A stretch of 64,000 nucleotides of DNA, from NCBI GenBank assembly GCA_027924585.1, contig BSBM01000440.1, positions 9,976,001 through 10,040,000 on the forward strand, given 5' to 3'. The stretch is from Larix kaempferi. Lineage: Eukaryota; Streptophyta; Pinopsida; Pinales; Pinaceae. Shown here piece after piece: positions 20,797 through 33,499 of the stretch. Each line of letters opens with the position of its first letter. Position 1 is the stretch's first letter. A model generated the notes under the pieces. That model was not told where the DNA came from. It saw only the letters and a list, made by a program, of their open reading frames with translations, and did not search any database. A program made the translations under genes and the position numbers.

Positions 20797-22982
20797 GTAA
20801 TGTACCCAATTTGGATACTAGGCACATTAACTCCAAATTTTCAATAGAGATTCAATTGACTCTCAAATTTCTTCAACAACAATGGATTTTATTTGGTTAC
20901 TAGCATATGACTAATATGGTGTAGCCCACAAAGTATACTTTAAAACCACTGTAATATTTTAAATAAGATATGATATAGCATAGATACCTATGTAATATCC
21001 CTGATAAAAAAATAATAGAAATTAACTCCAACAAAACCCCATAGAGCCACTAGATTTAAAACTAGGGACACTGAGTTCAAGGTTGAGCCAGGAAAACACT
21101 GGGTTTCCAACTCTTTCCAAACAGCCACTAACTCACTCAAATTTATCCCAAGAAGCATAAAATTGAACCAAATACACCCTAACTCATCTAAATGACTCAC
21201 AGACAGAAGCTTTAAACATTGAACCTCATACTACAAAGACATTTCTAACTGAGGGTGTGCAAGCTTGATTGTACAGTTTAACTAACCAGTAAAATGATCA
21301 TATATAGAGCATACAAAAACCTTTTTGATTGAAATAAAAAGTGTTTCCTACATTAAATGAAATTCCCAATTAAATTAAACATATATAATCACCCAAAAAC
21401 ACTCATAATTAGTCGAAATAGAAGATGAATTTCGACCCCCTTAACACCAGTGCACGATTAAGAACACCCACAACTGTAAAACTCCCAAACCAACTCCAAA
21501 TGCTTCCAAAAAACATGAATCAATCCAAATGGATTACTAGTAGACACCATGGAATCATATGAAAGTTTTTCGTCAGAAAATTAAGTTTACACAACCACAG
21601 TTTAACATGTCTACTCATAGATAACCATTTACTCATAGTTTAACTAGTGCTTGCTTATTGGACAACATATGAGGAAAAACACTATGATTTTTTATGAAAG
21701 GGAATTTATCATAGAGTACTTATATGGATTCTAAAGAAACTTGAAATACTTGAATAGATATTCTATAGAATGGACAAAAATGGCTGCTAGAGAACCATAG
21801 AGAAAAGAGAGGGGGGAATGTTGCTCCAATGAGAGATATGCTACACTGTTGCGCCCTCCACAAGCAAGATTTCTACCCCAACTCATAGATATGAATTCTG
21901 CAGTGAACCCTCCATAAAATATGAGTGATAATCATCCATGAAAGCATCCCTCATGAGATTTGGACAGCCACAGGTGTGCCCTCCACAAGTAGTAACCACG
22001 CAACACAACACCCTGGAAAACACCAACAATTCACACTACTACAGACTGGAACTCAACACCAACCAGAGATCAAACCATCTATTGAACATGGACATAAAAT
22101 TATGAAATAAGGTCTATAGATAAATATGAAGGTGAATTATCCTCTCAATAATCAACTATAATGAAGCCCACTGAAGAGATCTGGATGATCTCCTCCTCTC
22201 TACTAGCTAGGGTGGAATATTTCACCACTGAAACCAATTACAATTGCAAGGGAACATATCCCAAGCTAGCAAGGGGCTCATTTCCCAAGCTCGTAAAGCC
22301 ACAAGATCTCCTATTCAAAAATCAAAATGTCCAAAATCCCTTACCCAAGAGGCATGCATCCTTTTTATAAACTCCATTGAGCCCTTTCCTCCTCATTCTA
22401 GAATTCTCTCACAAAATATTAATAAATGTTATTTTCATGAGAGAATGGTACCTTGGAAATCATTTACTTCCTCTCTAATGTTATTTTACCAAATAATACC
22501 TTCATCTTCCTAAGGAATTCGAATTAGAAAGGCTTAGCTTGATTTTGTGGGAGTTACACTATCATGCGGGCCCACTGTATCCTTTGTCCCCCTCCTTGGA
22601 TAAATTTAGGACTTGCAACATGTCATAGGCTGTCATAGAGTGCCATAGGTTCCCTTTGGGAGTCTCACTTCTACAAGTGCACCCTTCCTTTACTATTCTT
22701 ATCCTGAGGAGTGACAACCTCATAAGATGTCGTCCTAATGAGATTACTCACACCATGGATTAGGGTTACAACTCATGTGGGAACCAATTCACCCTCCTAT
22801 GCACCCTACTTGTCCAGTTTTGTCTAATGTTGCATTAATCACAAATATTAGACCTTATACATTACAAATTTATGGCCTGCATCACCACCTTAAAATTTCT
22901 CATAAAATTTTCCAAGTGACTATGGCCATTGCATCCCCTAGTTTAATGGAGTGGTCCATAGTAAAAATTTGGGGACATGACA
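20797..22982 (-). repeat. TE8 3' LTR
   Basis: It shares its whole length with 26111-28286. In sense it starts TGTCATGTCC and ends GGGTACATTA. Open frames here (21925-22110, 22161-22513, 22775-23107) have no recognisable product. Confidence 0.85.
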
Positions 22983-23109
22983 ATCTTGCCCACCCAAGAT
23001 TGCTTGTCCTCAAGCAATTTAAATCTAGTGTGGTGGTGCCTATTCTCCTTCCCCAACTTATGCACAATAATTTTTTTTCTTCCTCCCTTAGTGATGGTTG
23101 TTTATAAGG

Positions 23110-24000
23110 CTACAATTTCAAATGGATCAAGTCATAAACTCTATATCCCATGAACTGAACCACACTAAGGCTGAAAATGATATCATGGTTCCAACCCAAT
23201 TGAAAGGAGGTTAAGTATACTATGCTCAGTGTATGGTCTTGTAAGGTACTGGCATAGGAATCCTTCTTACCACTTCCAATAATAAGAGTAACTCTACACT
23301 GTAACCACTCACACAACTCCCCAATAGTTTGTTCCACTAAGAATCTCATCATATGAAATCCAAAACTGACTCTGGCCTCCAGGTTTGTTATTGAAAATAT
23401 GTCTAGTACTATAAATCCAAGATCCCCAGATAATCTTATAAAGGGACCACCATGTTACTATTGCACCACTCTGATCATAACCATCCCACTATCATACTTT
23501 GTCTCCTGGATATCCAAACTAAAAAATCTGTAAAAACTAAATCTACCACCATGGATAGTGGCCTACATATGAACCCAAGTGTGGTCTACAATCCTATTAC
23601 AATACTTGACCCTGAATATTGACAAAGGAAGGATGTCCTGATCACTGGTCATGAATATGGGTTGCTCATGAACTCTAATCATCCCCTCAAGAGATAGCTC
23701 CATCTTTCCTACTATCCTATCATCAACCCAGCTGAAACAGCTAAGTCCAAAAATGATCCTAGGGTCCCAAATGAACCTGATAAATGTAGAGTGCCCACTC
23801 TATCCTCCTCTGCATTTCATAGTATCAACACAAAGAGCCTCCTATGGTCTCCCAAGCCACCATGTAGGAAAACACTATATACATTTCTCATAAAGACTCC
23901 CACTTAGGAAATTAATCCACTTCTCTACATGGATAGGCTCCTAAAAGAGATGGTTGGATCTACCTCAAGTTCCAGCTTCTAAACTACCGAACCAAGTAAT
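23110..24000 (-). pseudogene. Unidentified coding-like region of TE8
   Basis: One minus-strand frame stays coding-like for nearly 300 codons with only a few stops. It includes SFQLGWNHDIIF, VVQFMGYRVYDLIHL, FIRLSGDLGFIVLDIFSITN, FYRFFSLDIQETKYDSGMVM and SLEGMIRVHEQPIF. It is rich in aromatic residues and lacks integrase, RT or protease motifs. The open end is 23110-23352. It ends close to the purine stretch near the 3' LTR. I do not recognise it; it could be a C-terminal extension of pol or an extra ORF. Confidence 0.4.
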
Positions 24001-24311
24001 TCCAGGATCCCACTATCTATGATGCACCACTCCATCATCATTGTCATCCAAAGCACTCCATCACTCTGAATTAGGATGCCAGGATCCCCCCACCAAATTG
24101 GAAGTTCATCACTCCCAATGCTTATTGGAACCTCTATGAGCCTCGCCAATAGAACATGAGGCTCCTCTTATGCATTTTGCACATTGGTCCTATGGCTCAC
24201 ATAATTGTTACCTATCCCATCCAATTGTTTCAGGATAAAATATCATGTCCTGCCATGAATAATGAAGCCATCAAAAAACAACCATAGATTCCTTTGTTGT
24301 TGCTCACAAGG

Positions 24312-24557
24312 CTAAAAAGGGACTGGTGTGTTTGTCAACCCAAAGGGTATGACCAAAAAACCACAATCAAATCTAGAATCATATATGTGAGTATAATGCT
24401 CCTCATGTGGAACCATCACAAGAAGTCCCTCCATCAAACCACAAGTTCCATTTACATCCCCACATGTCATGACTGTCATAGATGTCTGGGATGATGAAAA
24501 ATATGCCAGCCTAAACTCCTTGCAAATTTCATTGACCAAATCCATTGGTTGGTCCAT
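24312..24557 (-). pseudogene. Possible RT trace in TE8
   Basis: The frame ends in FLVIPFGLTNTPVPF, close to the Gypsy RT motif MPFGLTNAP(A/S)TF. The rest of the frame does not match RT clearly and no YXDD box is found downstream. If real, this is the only pol signature in TE8. Confidence 0.4.
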
Positions 24558-24599
24558 ACAGAATGTGCTCTTCTACCTTCTTCATTGATAAATCTCTTT

Positions 24600-26094
24600 C
24601 CCCTAAAGGTAGCTCATAATTCTTCTGATGTGAAACAAGCGCTTGGCTAACATCCTCCATGTTAACCCTATCCTCAAGCACCTACAAATCTGAGTGCTCC
24701 TTATGTGGAACCATCACAAGTGGTCCCTCCATCAACCTAATAATGCCACCAACCTTCTCCCTGTCATGCTCAACTTCTGCATATTATTCCATTGGAAGGA
24801 ATACTGATTGAAGATAGGTTCCTTTTTTATGCCTTGTTTGGGATACCAATAAACTTGCCTTGAATCAGTGGCTCTTTGTAACCACTCATTTCCCAGTTCT
24901 TGTGTCTCGTTCACATCTTATAATGGCTTATATAAAAATTCAGAATTCTTGTAGCATGAATCCACAACACATTCTCCCTTGTCAACTTCCAATTCTAGAA
25001 TGTCAAAATTAGAAAAATATGCAATTTCATCCTTCTCAAATGGAATGGCTTCTATCTCATGATTCTATGAGGAAATAGGATTACGGGAAAAATCATAATT
25101 TCATTCATGCCTTTGTTTTATGTTTCCATCCTTTGTATAGTGTACATTAGCTTCATGGTGAAGCTCTAATGGGGAATGGAAGGCTGATTTGTGTTCTTCC
25201 TCTAAATCTTATCCAAGAGATGTTTCTACACTACCATCCTCATCAGAACCACTAGATTCACCAGATGATACCATGCCAACTCTTGCAGGTGGAAAATCAC
25301 TATGATCCCAAACCTTTTTATCCAAGGAACCTATTCCTTCATCAATCCATTTAATAGTGACCTCTAATTCAACCATATCAAGGCTTGATTACCCTTTAGT
25401 GCATTCTCTTCCATCAAATACCGCAGTGTCAATAGCTTCTTGAACTTTTGCTAGGCCTTCTCATATGCACCATTCCTCTAAATGACTGGATGTAGGCTTG
25501 GTTTCTTTTCCTTCATGCTCATATCCTACATATATTTGTCCCATTTTTCATCCATATTGAAGTGAATTGCGCTCCTCATGGAGTGATTATTCTTGTAGCT
25601 CACCACCTGTAGGACTAGGTGTCTCACTATTTTGACAAGAGGAACAACATTGTTCTTCCCTCAATGGACTGTAGTTATCCTCATTTTTAGATGAAGGATG
25701 AACAATGACCATGGATTCACTTCTTCCTAAGCCAATCTTATCTGAGGAACCCTTGTATTCTCTCTTTGTGAAGGTTCCAAACATCCTCGCCATCATTCTT
25801 GATGCAGAGCATTCTGGTATTAAGGCTTCACACTGTCGCAAGTTATGCTCTATCTCTTGATATGCCGATCATATTTCTTTTATATATTCTCATGGTCCTT
25901 CCTTGACTTCTCCCATTCAAACTCCTCCTCCTCTATGGCCTAGGAAAGAAAGAAGGTGGGTAACATTCTTCCTCTACAAGTCTATCCATTGAATAAAAAT
26001 TCCTCTTCACCTATTGCACTTCTTCTTCTAAAGGTTATGTTCTGCAAATTTTCCTCAATGTTCCTCTTTAGTTCCCACAGCTGTTGAGGAACAT
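24600..26094 (-). other. TE8 5' internal region, no clear gene
   Basis: The sequence between the RT trace and the primer site is rich in acidic and charged codons in minus frames, for example 25587-25841 (84 codons). Gag would be expected here, but no capsid or zinc-knuckle motif is visible. Confidence 0.4.
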
Positions 26095-26106
26095 GCTATG
26101 ATACCA
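26095..26106 (-). other. TE8 primer binding site
   Basis: Sense TGGTATCATAGC, one base from the initiator tRNA-Met complement, a few bases from the 5' LTR end. Confidence 0.75.
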
Positions 26107-26110
26107 CTTT

Positions 26111-28286
26111 AATGTACCCAATTTAGATACTAGGCACATTAACTCCAAATTTTCAACAAAGGTTCAATTGACTCTCAAGTTTCTTCAACAACAGTGGCTT
26201 TTATATGATTACTGCCATATGACTAACATGGTGCAGCCCAAAAAGTATACTTTCAAACTACTATAATATGTTCAATAAGATATTATATAGATCAAATACC
26301 TTTGTAATATCCTCGATCCAAAAAAAGAGAAATTAACTCCAACACAGGCCCATAGAGCCACTAGATTTAAAAGTAGGGACATTAGTTCAAGGTTGAGCCC
26401 AGAAAACACTAGGTTTCCAACTTTTTCCAAAAAGATCCTAAATCACTTGAATTTCTCCCAAGTAGAATCAAATCAACCAAAATACACCCTAACTCAACTA
26501 AATGACTCACAAACAGAATATTTGTACACTCAAACTTAGACTACACAGACATTTCTAACTAATGGTGCGCAAGCTTGATTGTACAGTTTAACCGACCGGT
26601 AAAATGATCATATCTTTGGCATATGGAAATGACCTTTATAGGTGAAATAAAAAGTGTTTCCTACTGGAAAAAACACTCCCAATGCAATGGAATAGGTCTC
26701 ACCACCCATAAACACTCAGAATTAGTCGAATTAGAAGATGAATTTCGACCCCCTTAACATTGGTGCAAGATTGAGAAAACCCACAAATGTAGAACTCCCA
26801 AACCAACTCCAAATGCTTCCAAACACACATTAATCAATCCAAATGGATTACTAATGGACACCATGGGCTCATATGAAAGTTTCACACCAGAAAATTAAGT
26901 TTACACAACCACATTTTAACAGATCTACTCATAGTTTAACTAGTGCTTGCGTATTGGACAACATATGAGGAAAAACACTATGATTTTTTTATGAAAGGGA
27001 CATTATCAGAGAGTACATATGGATTCTACAAAATATCTAAATACATGAATATATATTCTACATAATGGAGAGAAATGGCTGCTAGAGAACCACAGCTAAA
27101 AGAGAGGGGGAGAATGTTGCTCCAATGAGAAATATGGTTCACTGTTGCACCCTCCACAAGCAAGATTTTGACTCCAACTCATATATATGACTTCTACAAT
27201 ACGTCCTCCATCAAATATGAGTGATAATTATCCATTCAAATATCCCTCATGATATTTAGGCAGCCACAGGTGTTCCCTCCTCAAGCAGAAACCACACAAC
27301 ACAATACCTCGGAAAACACCAACAATTCACACTACTACAAACTAAAACTCAAAAGCACCAACCAGACATCGAACCAGCTATTGAACATGGAAATAAAATT
27401 ATGCAATAATCTCTAAAGATAAATATGAAGGTGGCTTATCCTCTCAATAATTAGTTGCAATGAAGCTCAGTGAATATATCTGGATGATCTCCTCCTTTCT
27501 ACTAGCTAGGGTGGAATCTTTCACCACCGAAACCAGTTTACAATTGCAAGGGGAACATCTCCCAAGATAGAAAGGGGATCATATCCCAAGCTAAAAAATA
27601 CACAAGGTCTCTCCTATTCAAAAATAAAAATGTCCAAAATACCTTCCCCAAGAGGCCTACATCCTTTTTATAGACTCCATTGAGCCCTTTCTCCCTCATT
27701 CTAGAATTATCTCACAAAATATTAATAAATTTTATTTTCATGAGAGAATGATATGTTGGAACTCATTTACTTCCTCTCTAATTTTATTTTACCAAATAAT
27801 ACCTTCATCTTCCATATGAATTCGAATTAGAGATGCTTAGCTTGTTTGGGGGAGTTACACTATCATATTGTGGGCCCACTCTATCCTCTAGCACCCTCCT
27901 TGAATAAATTTAGGACCTACAACATGTCATAGGTTGTCATAGAGTTTCACATATTCCCTTTGGAAGTTACACTTCCACAAGTGTACCCTTCCTTTACTAT
28001 TCTTATCCCGAGGAGTTACAACTTCATAAGATGCCTTCTTAATGAGATTCCTTACACCATGGATGAGAGTTACAACTCATGTGGGGCCCAATTCCCCCTC
28101 ATATGCACCCTCCTTGTCCATTTTTGTCTAATGTTGCATTAATCACAAATATTGGACCTCATACATTACAAATTTATGGCCCGCATCACCACCTTAATAA
28201 TTTCTCAAAAAATTTGACAAGTGACTGGCTATTGCTTCCCCTAGTCTAATGGAGTGGTCCATAGTAAAAAGTTGTGGACATGACAT
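26111..28286 (-). repeat. TE8 5' LTR
   Basis: It aligns with 20797-22982, with many substitutions and small indels, clearly more diverged than the TE6 LTR pair. Confidence 0.85.
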
Positions 28287-28980
28287 CACTTCTCATTTCC
28301 ATTATGGAATTGGAAAAGGCTGCAATAAACCTATTGAGTGTTGATGTTCATCCTTTACATTCTATCATTTTAGACATTTGGTAACATATTCAACAACATA
28401 TTTTTTCATTGCAAACCAAAAATATTGTTTCCTTGTTGTAGCAATTTTTTTCTAGTATTATGGCTGGAAAGAATATAGCATTTTATGGATTTCATCCATA
28501 ATAATTCTTCTCAAATCTAAAGAATTGGGAATATACATTCTATTCATATAGGTAAGAAGTCCAACATCCTCCAAATGATAAACTTTATACCTCCTTTCCA
28601 AATTATGTTGATGTAATTTATCCATTACTTTCACCTAGTATTCATCTTCAATAAGGGAATTAACAATCATTTGTATTAAATCTATTTGGCAGTTACTAAT
28701 GGTTGCCACATTTATTTTTCTACTGATTGCATGAACCACTTTATTTTCTTTCCCTTTTATGTGCTTGATTTCAAAATAAAATTCACATAAAAATTCCAGA
28801 TATTTAACTTGTCATTCATTTAATGTTGGCTAGTCAAACAACATTTCAAACCAGAGTAGATAGTTCTAAGCTTGAATTTCCTACCCATCAAATAGTACCT
28901 CCACATTTTCAATGCATGCACTATGGAAGCAAGCCCTGAATCATGGGTAACATAATTATTTTCATTTTCTTTCAACTTTG
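28287..28980 (-). pseudogene. TE4 RNase H end and integrase zinc domain
   Basis: The sense strand shows MKKYVVEYVTKCLKC (second half of the Gypsy H2C2 zinc finger) and the Q-P-F-P-I-P box that precedes the integrase core, reaching W-K at the TE8 junction. Upstream, decayed RNase H and tether sequence fills 28700-28980. Stops and frameshifts are frequent. Confidence 0.7.
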
Positions 28981-28981
28981 T

Positions 28982-30108
28982 TTACTCATAACATACCACT
29001 TGATTGTCTTTCATGAGGACTCCTCTATTTCCTTGTTTGAATGCATCAATAAACACCACAAAATCATTTTCTAGATTTGCAATTTTCAAAATTGGAGCAC
29101 TAGTAAGAAGATTCCTCAACAACTGGAAGATTTCCTCAAACTCTTGTGCCCACTCAAATTGTATTCCCTTATTTTGCAAAAACGTAATGGGGTGTGCAAC
29201 CTTGGAGAATCCTTCAATGAACCTCCTATAATAACTAGCAAACCCATAAAAGATATCGCAACTATCACATTCCTTGGAGTTGGCCAATTCATAACGGCCT
29301 CAATATTTTTTTGGATCCTACATAGATATTCCTTCTTTTCAAATAATGTGACCCAAATAATAAATATACTTTTGATAATAAAAAAATGACATTTTCTTAG
29401 CTTTGCAAACAACTTATGCTCTTTTAACACTTGCAAAACCATTCTAAAATGTTCCTCACACTCCTATTCATTCTTGGAATAAATAAGAATGTCATCAAGA
29501 AAAACTATCATAAAATTATCCAAGTACTTGTTGAAAACACTATTCATGAGACACAAGGATGTAGTTGGTGCATTATTGAGACCGAATGGCACCACCACAA
29601 ATACATAATGTCCATACCTCATTCTAAAAGTAGTTTTATGGGTTTCTTCTTCCTTGATTATGACTTGATGGTAACCAAATCTCTAATCAAACTTTGAAAA
29701 TACCTTTACCCCTCTCATTTGGTCAAAGAGAGCATCAATTTTAGGTAAAGGATACTTTTTTTTCACGGTAAACTTATTCAACTACCAATAATCAATCACA
29801 TCCTGAGATTTCCATCTTTCTTTTTCATAAATAGCATCATTGCTCCTCATGGAAACACACTTGGACATATGTATTTATTTTCCAACAACTCTTGCAACTT
29901 GTGCATCTTCTAGCACAAGACCAATTGTGAAATCAATAACCCTCTTAGGAAGAAGTCTTGGCACTTCATCAGGGAACACATCACCTAATTCTTGCAAGAC
30001 TTGATAGTCCTCCAACTTAGGACTCTTCATTTTCCAACTCTTCCTATTAAACGTGTTGCATAAAATTGACAACCTTTCCTTAAACATTTCTTGAATCTTC
30101 AACTGCAA
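28982..30108 (-). pseudogene. TE4 reverse transcriptase and start of RNase H
   Basis: From 30108 the frame reads VLQELGDVFPDEVPRLLPK and IDFTIGLVLEDAQV, the linker before RT. The palm follows in broken frames: VVPFGLNNAPTT, then MIVFLDDILIYSKNE with both catalytic aspartates, then QVLKEHKLFAKLRKCHFF. The frame 28982-29287 holds ASYYRRFIEGFSKVAHPIT and LLTSAPILKIANLENDFVV, the connection to RNase H. At least three frameshifts are present. Confidence 0.85.
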
Positions 30109-30180
30109 AGTTGAAATATTCCTAGTAAAAAACTTCTTTGGAATGCCATTTACTATCCTAGGGTTTTCTTCTTCATCGAT

Positions 30181-30510
30181 TCATTCAAATTTTTTTTCGT
30201 AGCAATCAAGTGTAGCGTGATGTGCTTCCAACCAATCCATTCTAATAAGTACATCATAAGAATCAAGTGGAAAAATATTCATATTTGTCCATGTGAAGAG
30301 TCCATCCATCTCTAATGGATATTTCTCCACCACTTCACTAATATTTCTCTTGGTTCCAATGTCTAGTTGGACAAACCATGATTTATTATGCTTTCTTCTC
30401 TCAAAAGCACAAATTTCAAAAAAATTAGGAATAACAAAACAATGTGTAGATCCAGGGTCAATTAAAAGAGAAATAAATTGCTTATCAATCCTACCTTTAA
30501 TCTCAAGCAT
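30181..30510 (-). pseudogene. TE4 aspartic protease
   Basis: This 109-codon frame is a Gypsy retropepsin. The active site reads LLIDPGSTHCFV, so the catalytic Asp (residue 18) remains but the usual Ser after it is Pro. YDVLIRMDWLEAHHATLDCY is the conserved C-terminal box. Confidence 0.85.
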
Positions 30511-30539
30511 AGTTGATTGATGGTCTTCTTGGCGGTCCT

Positions 30540-31703
30540 CTAGTGCAGCATAGATTCTAGGGATAGTCCTTGCTACATAGCTAACAACTTCAAAATCTTG
30601 GATGTTGTTAACATGATTAGAACTTCAATTATGTGTGGATAACTTCTAAGCAAGTGGTCCTCTCCACATGCCCAAAATTGAAGGGGCTCCCTCAACTTAT
30701 CTCCAATCAATTTTGTTGTCTTAGCCTCACCATGTGATGGTTTCATTTTCTTATTTCTAAAATGAGGAGGCTTGAATCCCTTCCTCCTTTGATCAAACTT
30801 CTCATTCTTCTTATATTTCCATACATTATGGAATTCTTGTTTGTTTTTGTTTTGATCATAACAATACTTATCCTTCCTTATAGTCTCATCTAAAGTTTGA
30901 GGTTCATAAAACTTAATTCATTCCTTGTATGACTGAGGTAATCCACTTAGAAAATGATGAATTTTTACCATATCATCGTTGATATACTTAACATACTACA
31001 ATAGCTCTAAGAATTTATTTGCATATTCATCCATGGTCATTTGCCCCAACTTTAACTCAAGGAATTCTTGTATTTCATCATCATAGTACCTATCAGAGGG
31101 ATACTTTTCTTCTGAGTACTTTTTGAACTATTTCCAAACAATATTTCTTTAATTGATCCTCGTGACTTGCCTAAGGTGATCCCACCATATTGATGCTCTT
31201 TCATTAAAATTAAATATGACCACCATTTCCTTCATGTTTCTAGAGTAGTCATGGACTTGGAAATACTTCCTCATCCTAAGAAGGTAAGCCGCAACTTCTT
31301 TTCCATATTTTACTTCACCATCAAAGGTAGGGTGTTTGGCCTTATGAAATTCTCCATGTGAATTGTCCTTGAAAGGTCTCTTACTATTATTATTGTGAGA
31401 TGAATAACTTGAATTTTTGGTGGAGTCCTTAGAGGCATATTACTCACTAGCAAAAATTTATAGTGTTTACATCCCATCTCTAGAAGTTCTTCTTAAGCTA
31501 TGGGACCTCTTGTGAGAATGTCTCTTGGAGCTATTCCCACTCTTATCATCATTGTTTGAGTTATTCCCATGATGAATTCTCCTTTGTATGTCTGTCAAGC
31601 TTTGAATCATGGTTTCATTCAATTGGTTATTTTCTTCCTGAGCTCTAATCAACCTTTCATTATCTTCTCTATAGGTTTGTAACTCCACTCTTAGACTTCT
31701 CAT
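30540..31703 (-). pseudogene. TE4 gag
   Basis: From 31703 the frame gives a charged, Ser/Arg-rich N-terminus (MRSLRVELQTYREDNERL to SHKRSHSLRRTSRDGM, stop). Capsid boxes then follow in shifted frames: KHPTFDGEVKYGKEV, YLLRMRKYFQVHDYS, IWWDHLRQV, MDEYANKFLELL and HFLSGLPQSYKE. The zinc knuckle region near 30640-30680 is degraded (CGEDHLLRSYP). Confidence 0.75.
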
Positions 31704-32245
31704 GGTCTCTACAATATATGAAGGAGTTACCTAGTTTCTATGACCATTATATTATGACTTTGCATTTTTAGCATGTATATTTTCTCCCATAGAACTTGTT
31801 TCAACTTCATGAGGATCATGTGCATCATTCATGGTGATATTGTTCTTGGCCCAACCAAGACCAAAGGATTTATAATTGAGTATCTAGAATATCAACCCTT
31901 AACTATCCATGACATGGTACTATATTTGCAAAAGTGTTCATATAAATATACATGTTTGTTGCATTACATCTTTAGAAAATTATAAAATAATTTTTCATGC
32001 ATTTTGGAAACTACCCATATTGACATTTTTTGTCAAATCAAGGGTAAAAGCTCTTTTTCTATATGTTTTTGGGAATATCTAAAGCACTTATTTAGAATCA
32101 GATCATACACTTTTTTTTACTATGTATCAAATTTCCAGTGATTATAATGATCAGTTCTAATCAAAGAGCTAAAAGTTTCATCCCTTCGGAATTACCAAAT
32201 TTGCCCAATTCTACACTTTTCTTGCAAGTGCATTTAGTCTTAGAG
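31704..32245 (-). other. TE4 leader, proximal part; no gene seen
   Basis: A+T-rich sequence between gag and the TE9 insertion. Its continuation lies at 37928-39576. No motif is recognised. Confidence 0.5.
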
Positions 32246-32801
32246 TGATCCGATCGGGGCCAGGAAGCACGAGGGGGACAACAGTTCAACTGAATGAGTC
32301 GGCTCTGTTATGGCAGAAGCTTAAGAAATAAAATAAGCAAAGCAGGATTTACACTACGCAAATAAACACAAACACACATTGACAATATGCAGGAATGCAA
32401 ACTGATCTTCTCTATTACTAGAAATTAGATATGTAAGATGTATATTACAATAGTTTACATGCTTATATAGAGAATTTTGAGACGCTTCGGTGCCTTCTCG
32501 TTACGTTCAGTTACAAAAGAAGTTAGAACGGTTTGGCAGTTCAACCGTTACAGTCGAGTGGAAGACAAAGAGACATTCTGTCGAAGTTCAACAATCGCAA
32601 GTCGCAAGTTGATGTTGCATAAGTCACCGGTTTACACTACATGTCGACGTCGCGAAACTATTTTGAGGTCATTGAACTTCTCGAAGGTGTAGAGTTGTTG
32701 AAGCCATGTCGAATTCAAACCTTGTCGAATTTGTGTCGACGTCGATGACTTGTCGCAAAATTGTTAGCATTCGACAACAATGCCAACTATGATATGGATC
32801 A
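32246..32801 (-). repeat. TE9 3' LTR
   Basis: 556 bp, sense TGATCC to GGATCA. It is unusually rich in GTCG/CGAC for this window. Confidence 0.9.
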
Positions 32802-32816
32802 GACCTCCTTCCTTAA
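32802..32816 (-). other. TE9 polypurine tract
   Basis: Sense AAGGAAGGAGGTC directly before the LTR. Confidence 0.8.
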
Positions 32817-32819
32817 GAA

Positions 32820-33499
32820 AAAATGGTTCCCACTGTTTGCTCATGAAGGTGAGGAAACTTGTCGGTCAGTTCAGTAGTAGAGTACCATTTTCCTTGTGCT
32901 GGGATTTGTCCAGCTTTAGAAACCTAAAACAAGGGAATTGTATTCGTCCTTGTATGGCGTACTCGTCGTCCCACAATAGTGTCACAAGGAAGAGGCCCTT
33001 GAACATCTGGATGGATGTCTTCAGGTTCTGTTGTCAGTAAGTCGTTCTGTTCCAACAGTGGTGCATGGTATGGTCGAAGTAGATCCACATTGAATACAAG
33101 ATGTAGACCCAAGCATGCAGGAATGTCGAGCTGGAAATCGTTTTCGCCAATCTCTTGAAGAATACTGTATGGACCACATCGCAAAGGTTTCAACTTCTTG
33201 TATGGACCAGTGAAGCACTCCTTAATATGTAACTAGGCCTTATCGCCAATTTGAAATGAATGACTAATACGATGCTTATCGTGCCGAGCTTTAGCTTTCA
33301 CGTTTGCTCGTTGATACATTTCATGTGCTTGTCGTTGGATGTCGTAAATATGTTTTCGAAACTTCAATGATTTCTCAAATTCTCGCTGGTTGTGGTCAGT
33401 GTCGTTCGACTGTGTCGAGGAGATGATCAAGTCAATAGGTGCTGAGGGTTGAAATCCGTAACAGATCTCAAATGGACTCTTGCTCATAGAGCCGTGCTA
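32820..33499 (-). pseudogene. TE9 integrase C-terminal region
   Basis: In one frame, broken only by TAG codons at 33497-33499, 33233-33235 and 32924-32926, it reads KSPFEICYGFQP, then the GPY box (LRCGPYSILQEIGENDFQLDIP), FNVDLLRPYHAPL, and after the last stop VSKAGQIPAQGKWYST, a chromodomain-like end. The three TAGs sit where the family has sense codons. Confidence 0.85.

Larger units (their letters stand above)
20797..28286 (-). mobile_element. TE8: long-LTR element of uncertain class
   Basis: Direct repeats of about 2.18 kb (20797-22982 and about 26111-28286) flank a 3.1-kb internal region. A primer site lies at 26095-26106 and a purine-rich stretch sits beside the left LTR. The target duplication is CACTT (20792-20796 and 28287-28291). 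Removing the element restores the TE4 integrase frame across the junction. The internal region has only a weak RT trace and an unidentified coding-like stretch, so it may be a non-autonomous (LARD-like) element or a very decayed Gypsy. Confidence 0.8.

Noticed and set aside
28290-28980. Possible separate Gypsy element right of TE8
   Set aside because: The integrase frame continues exactly across the CACTT duplication into 20796, so it is the same element, TE4.
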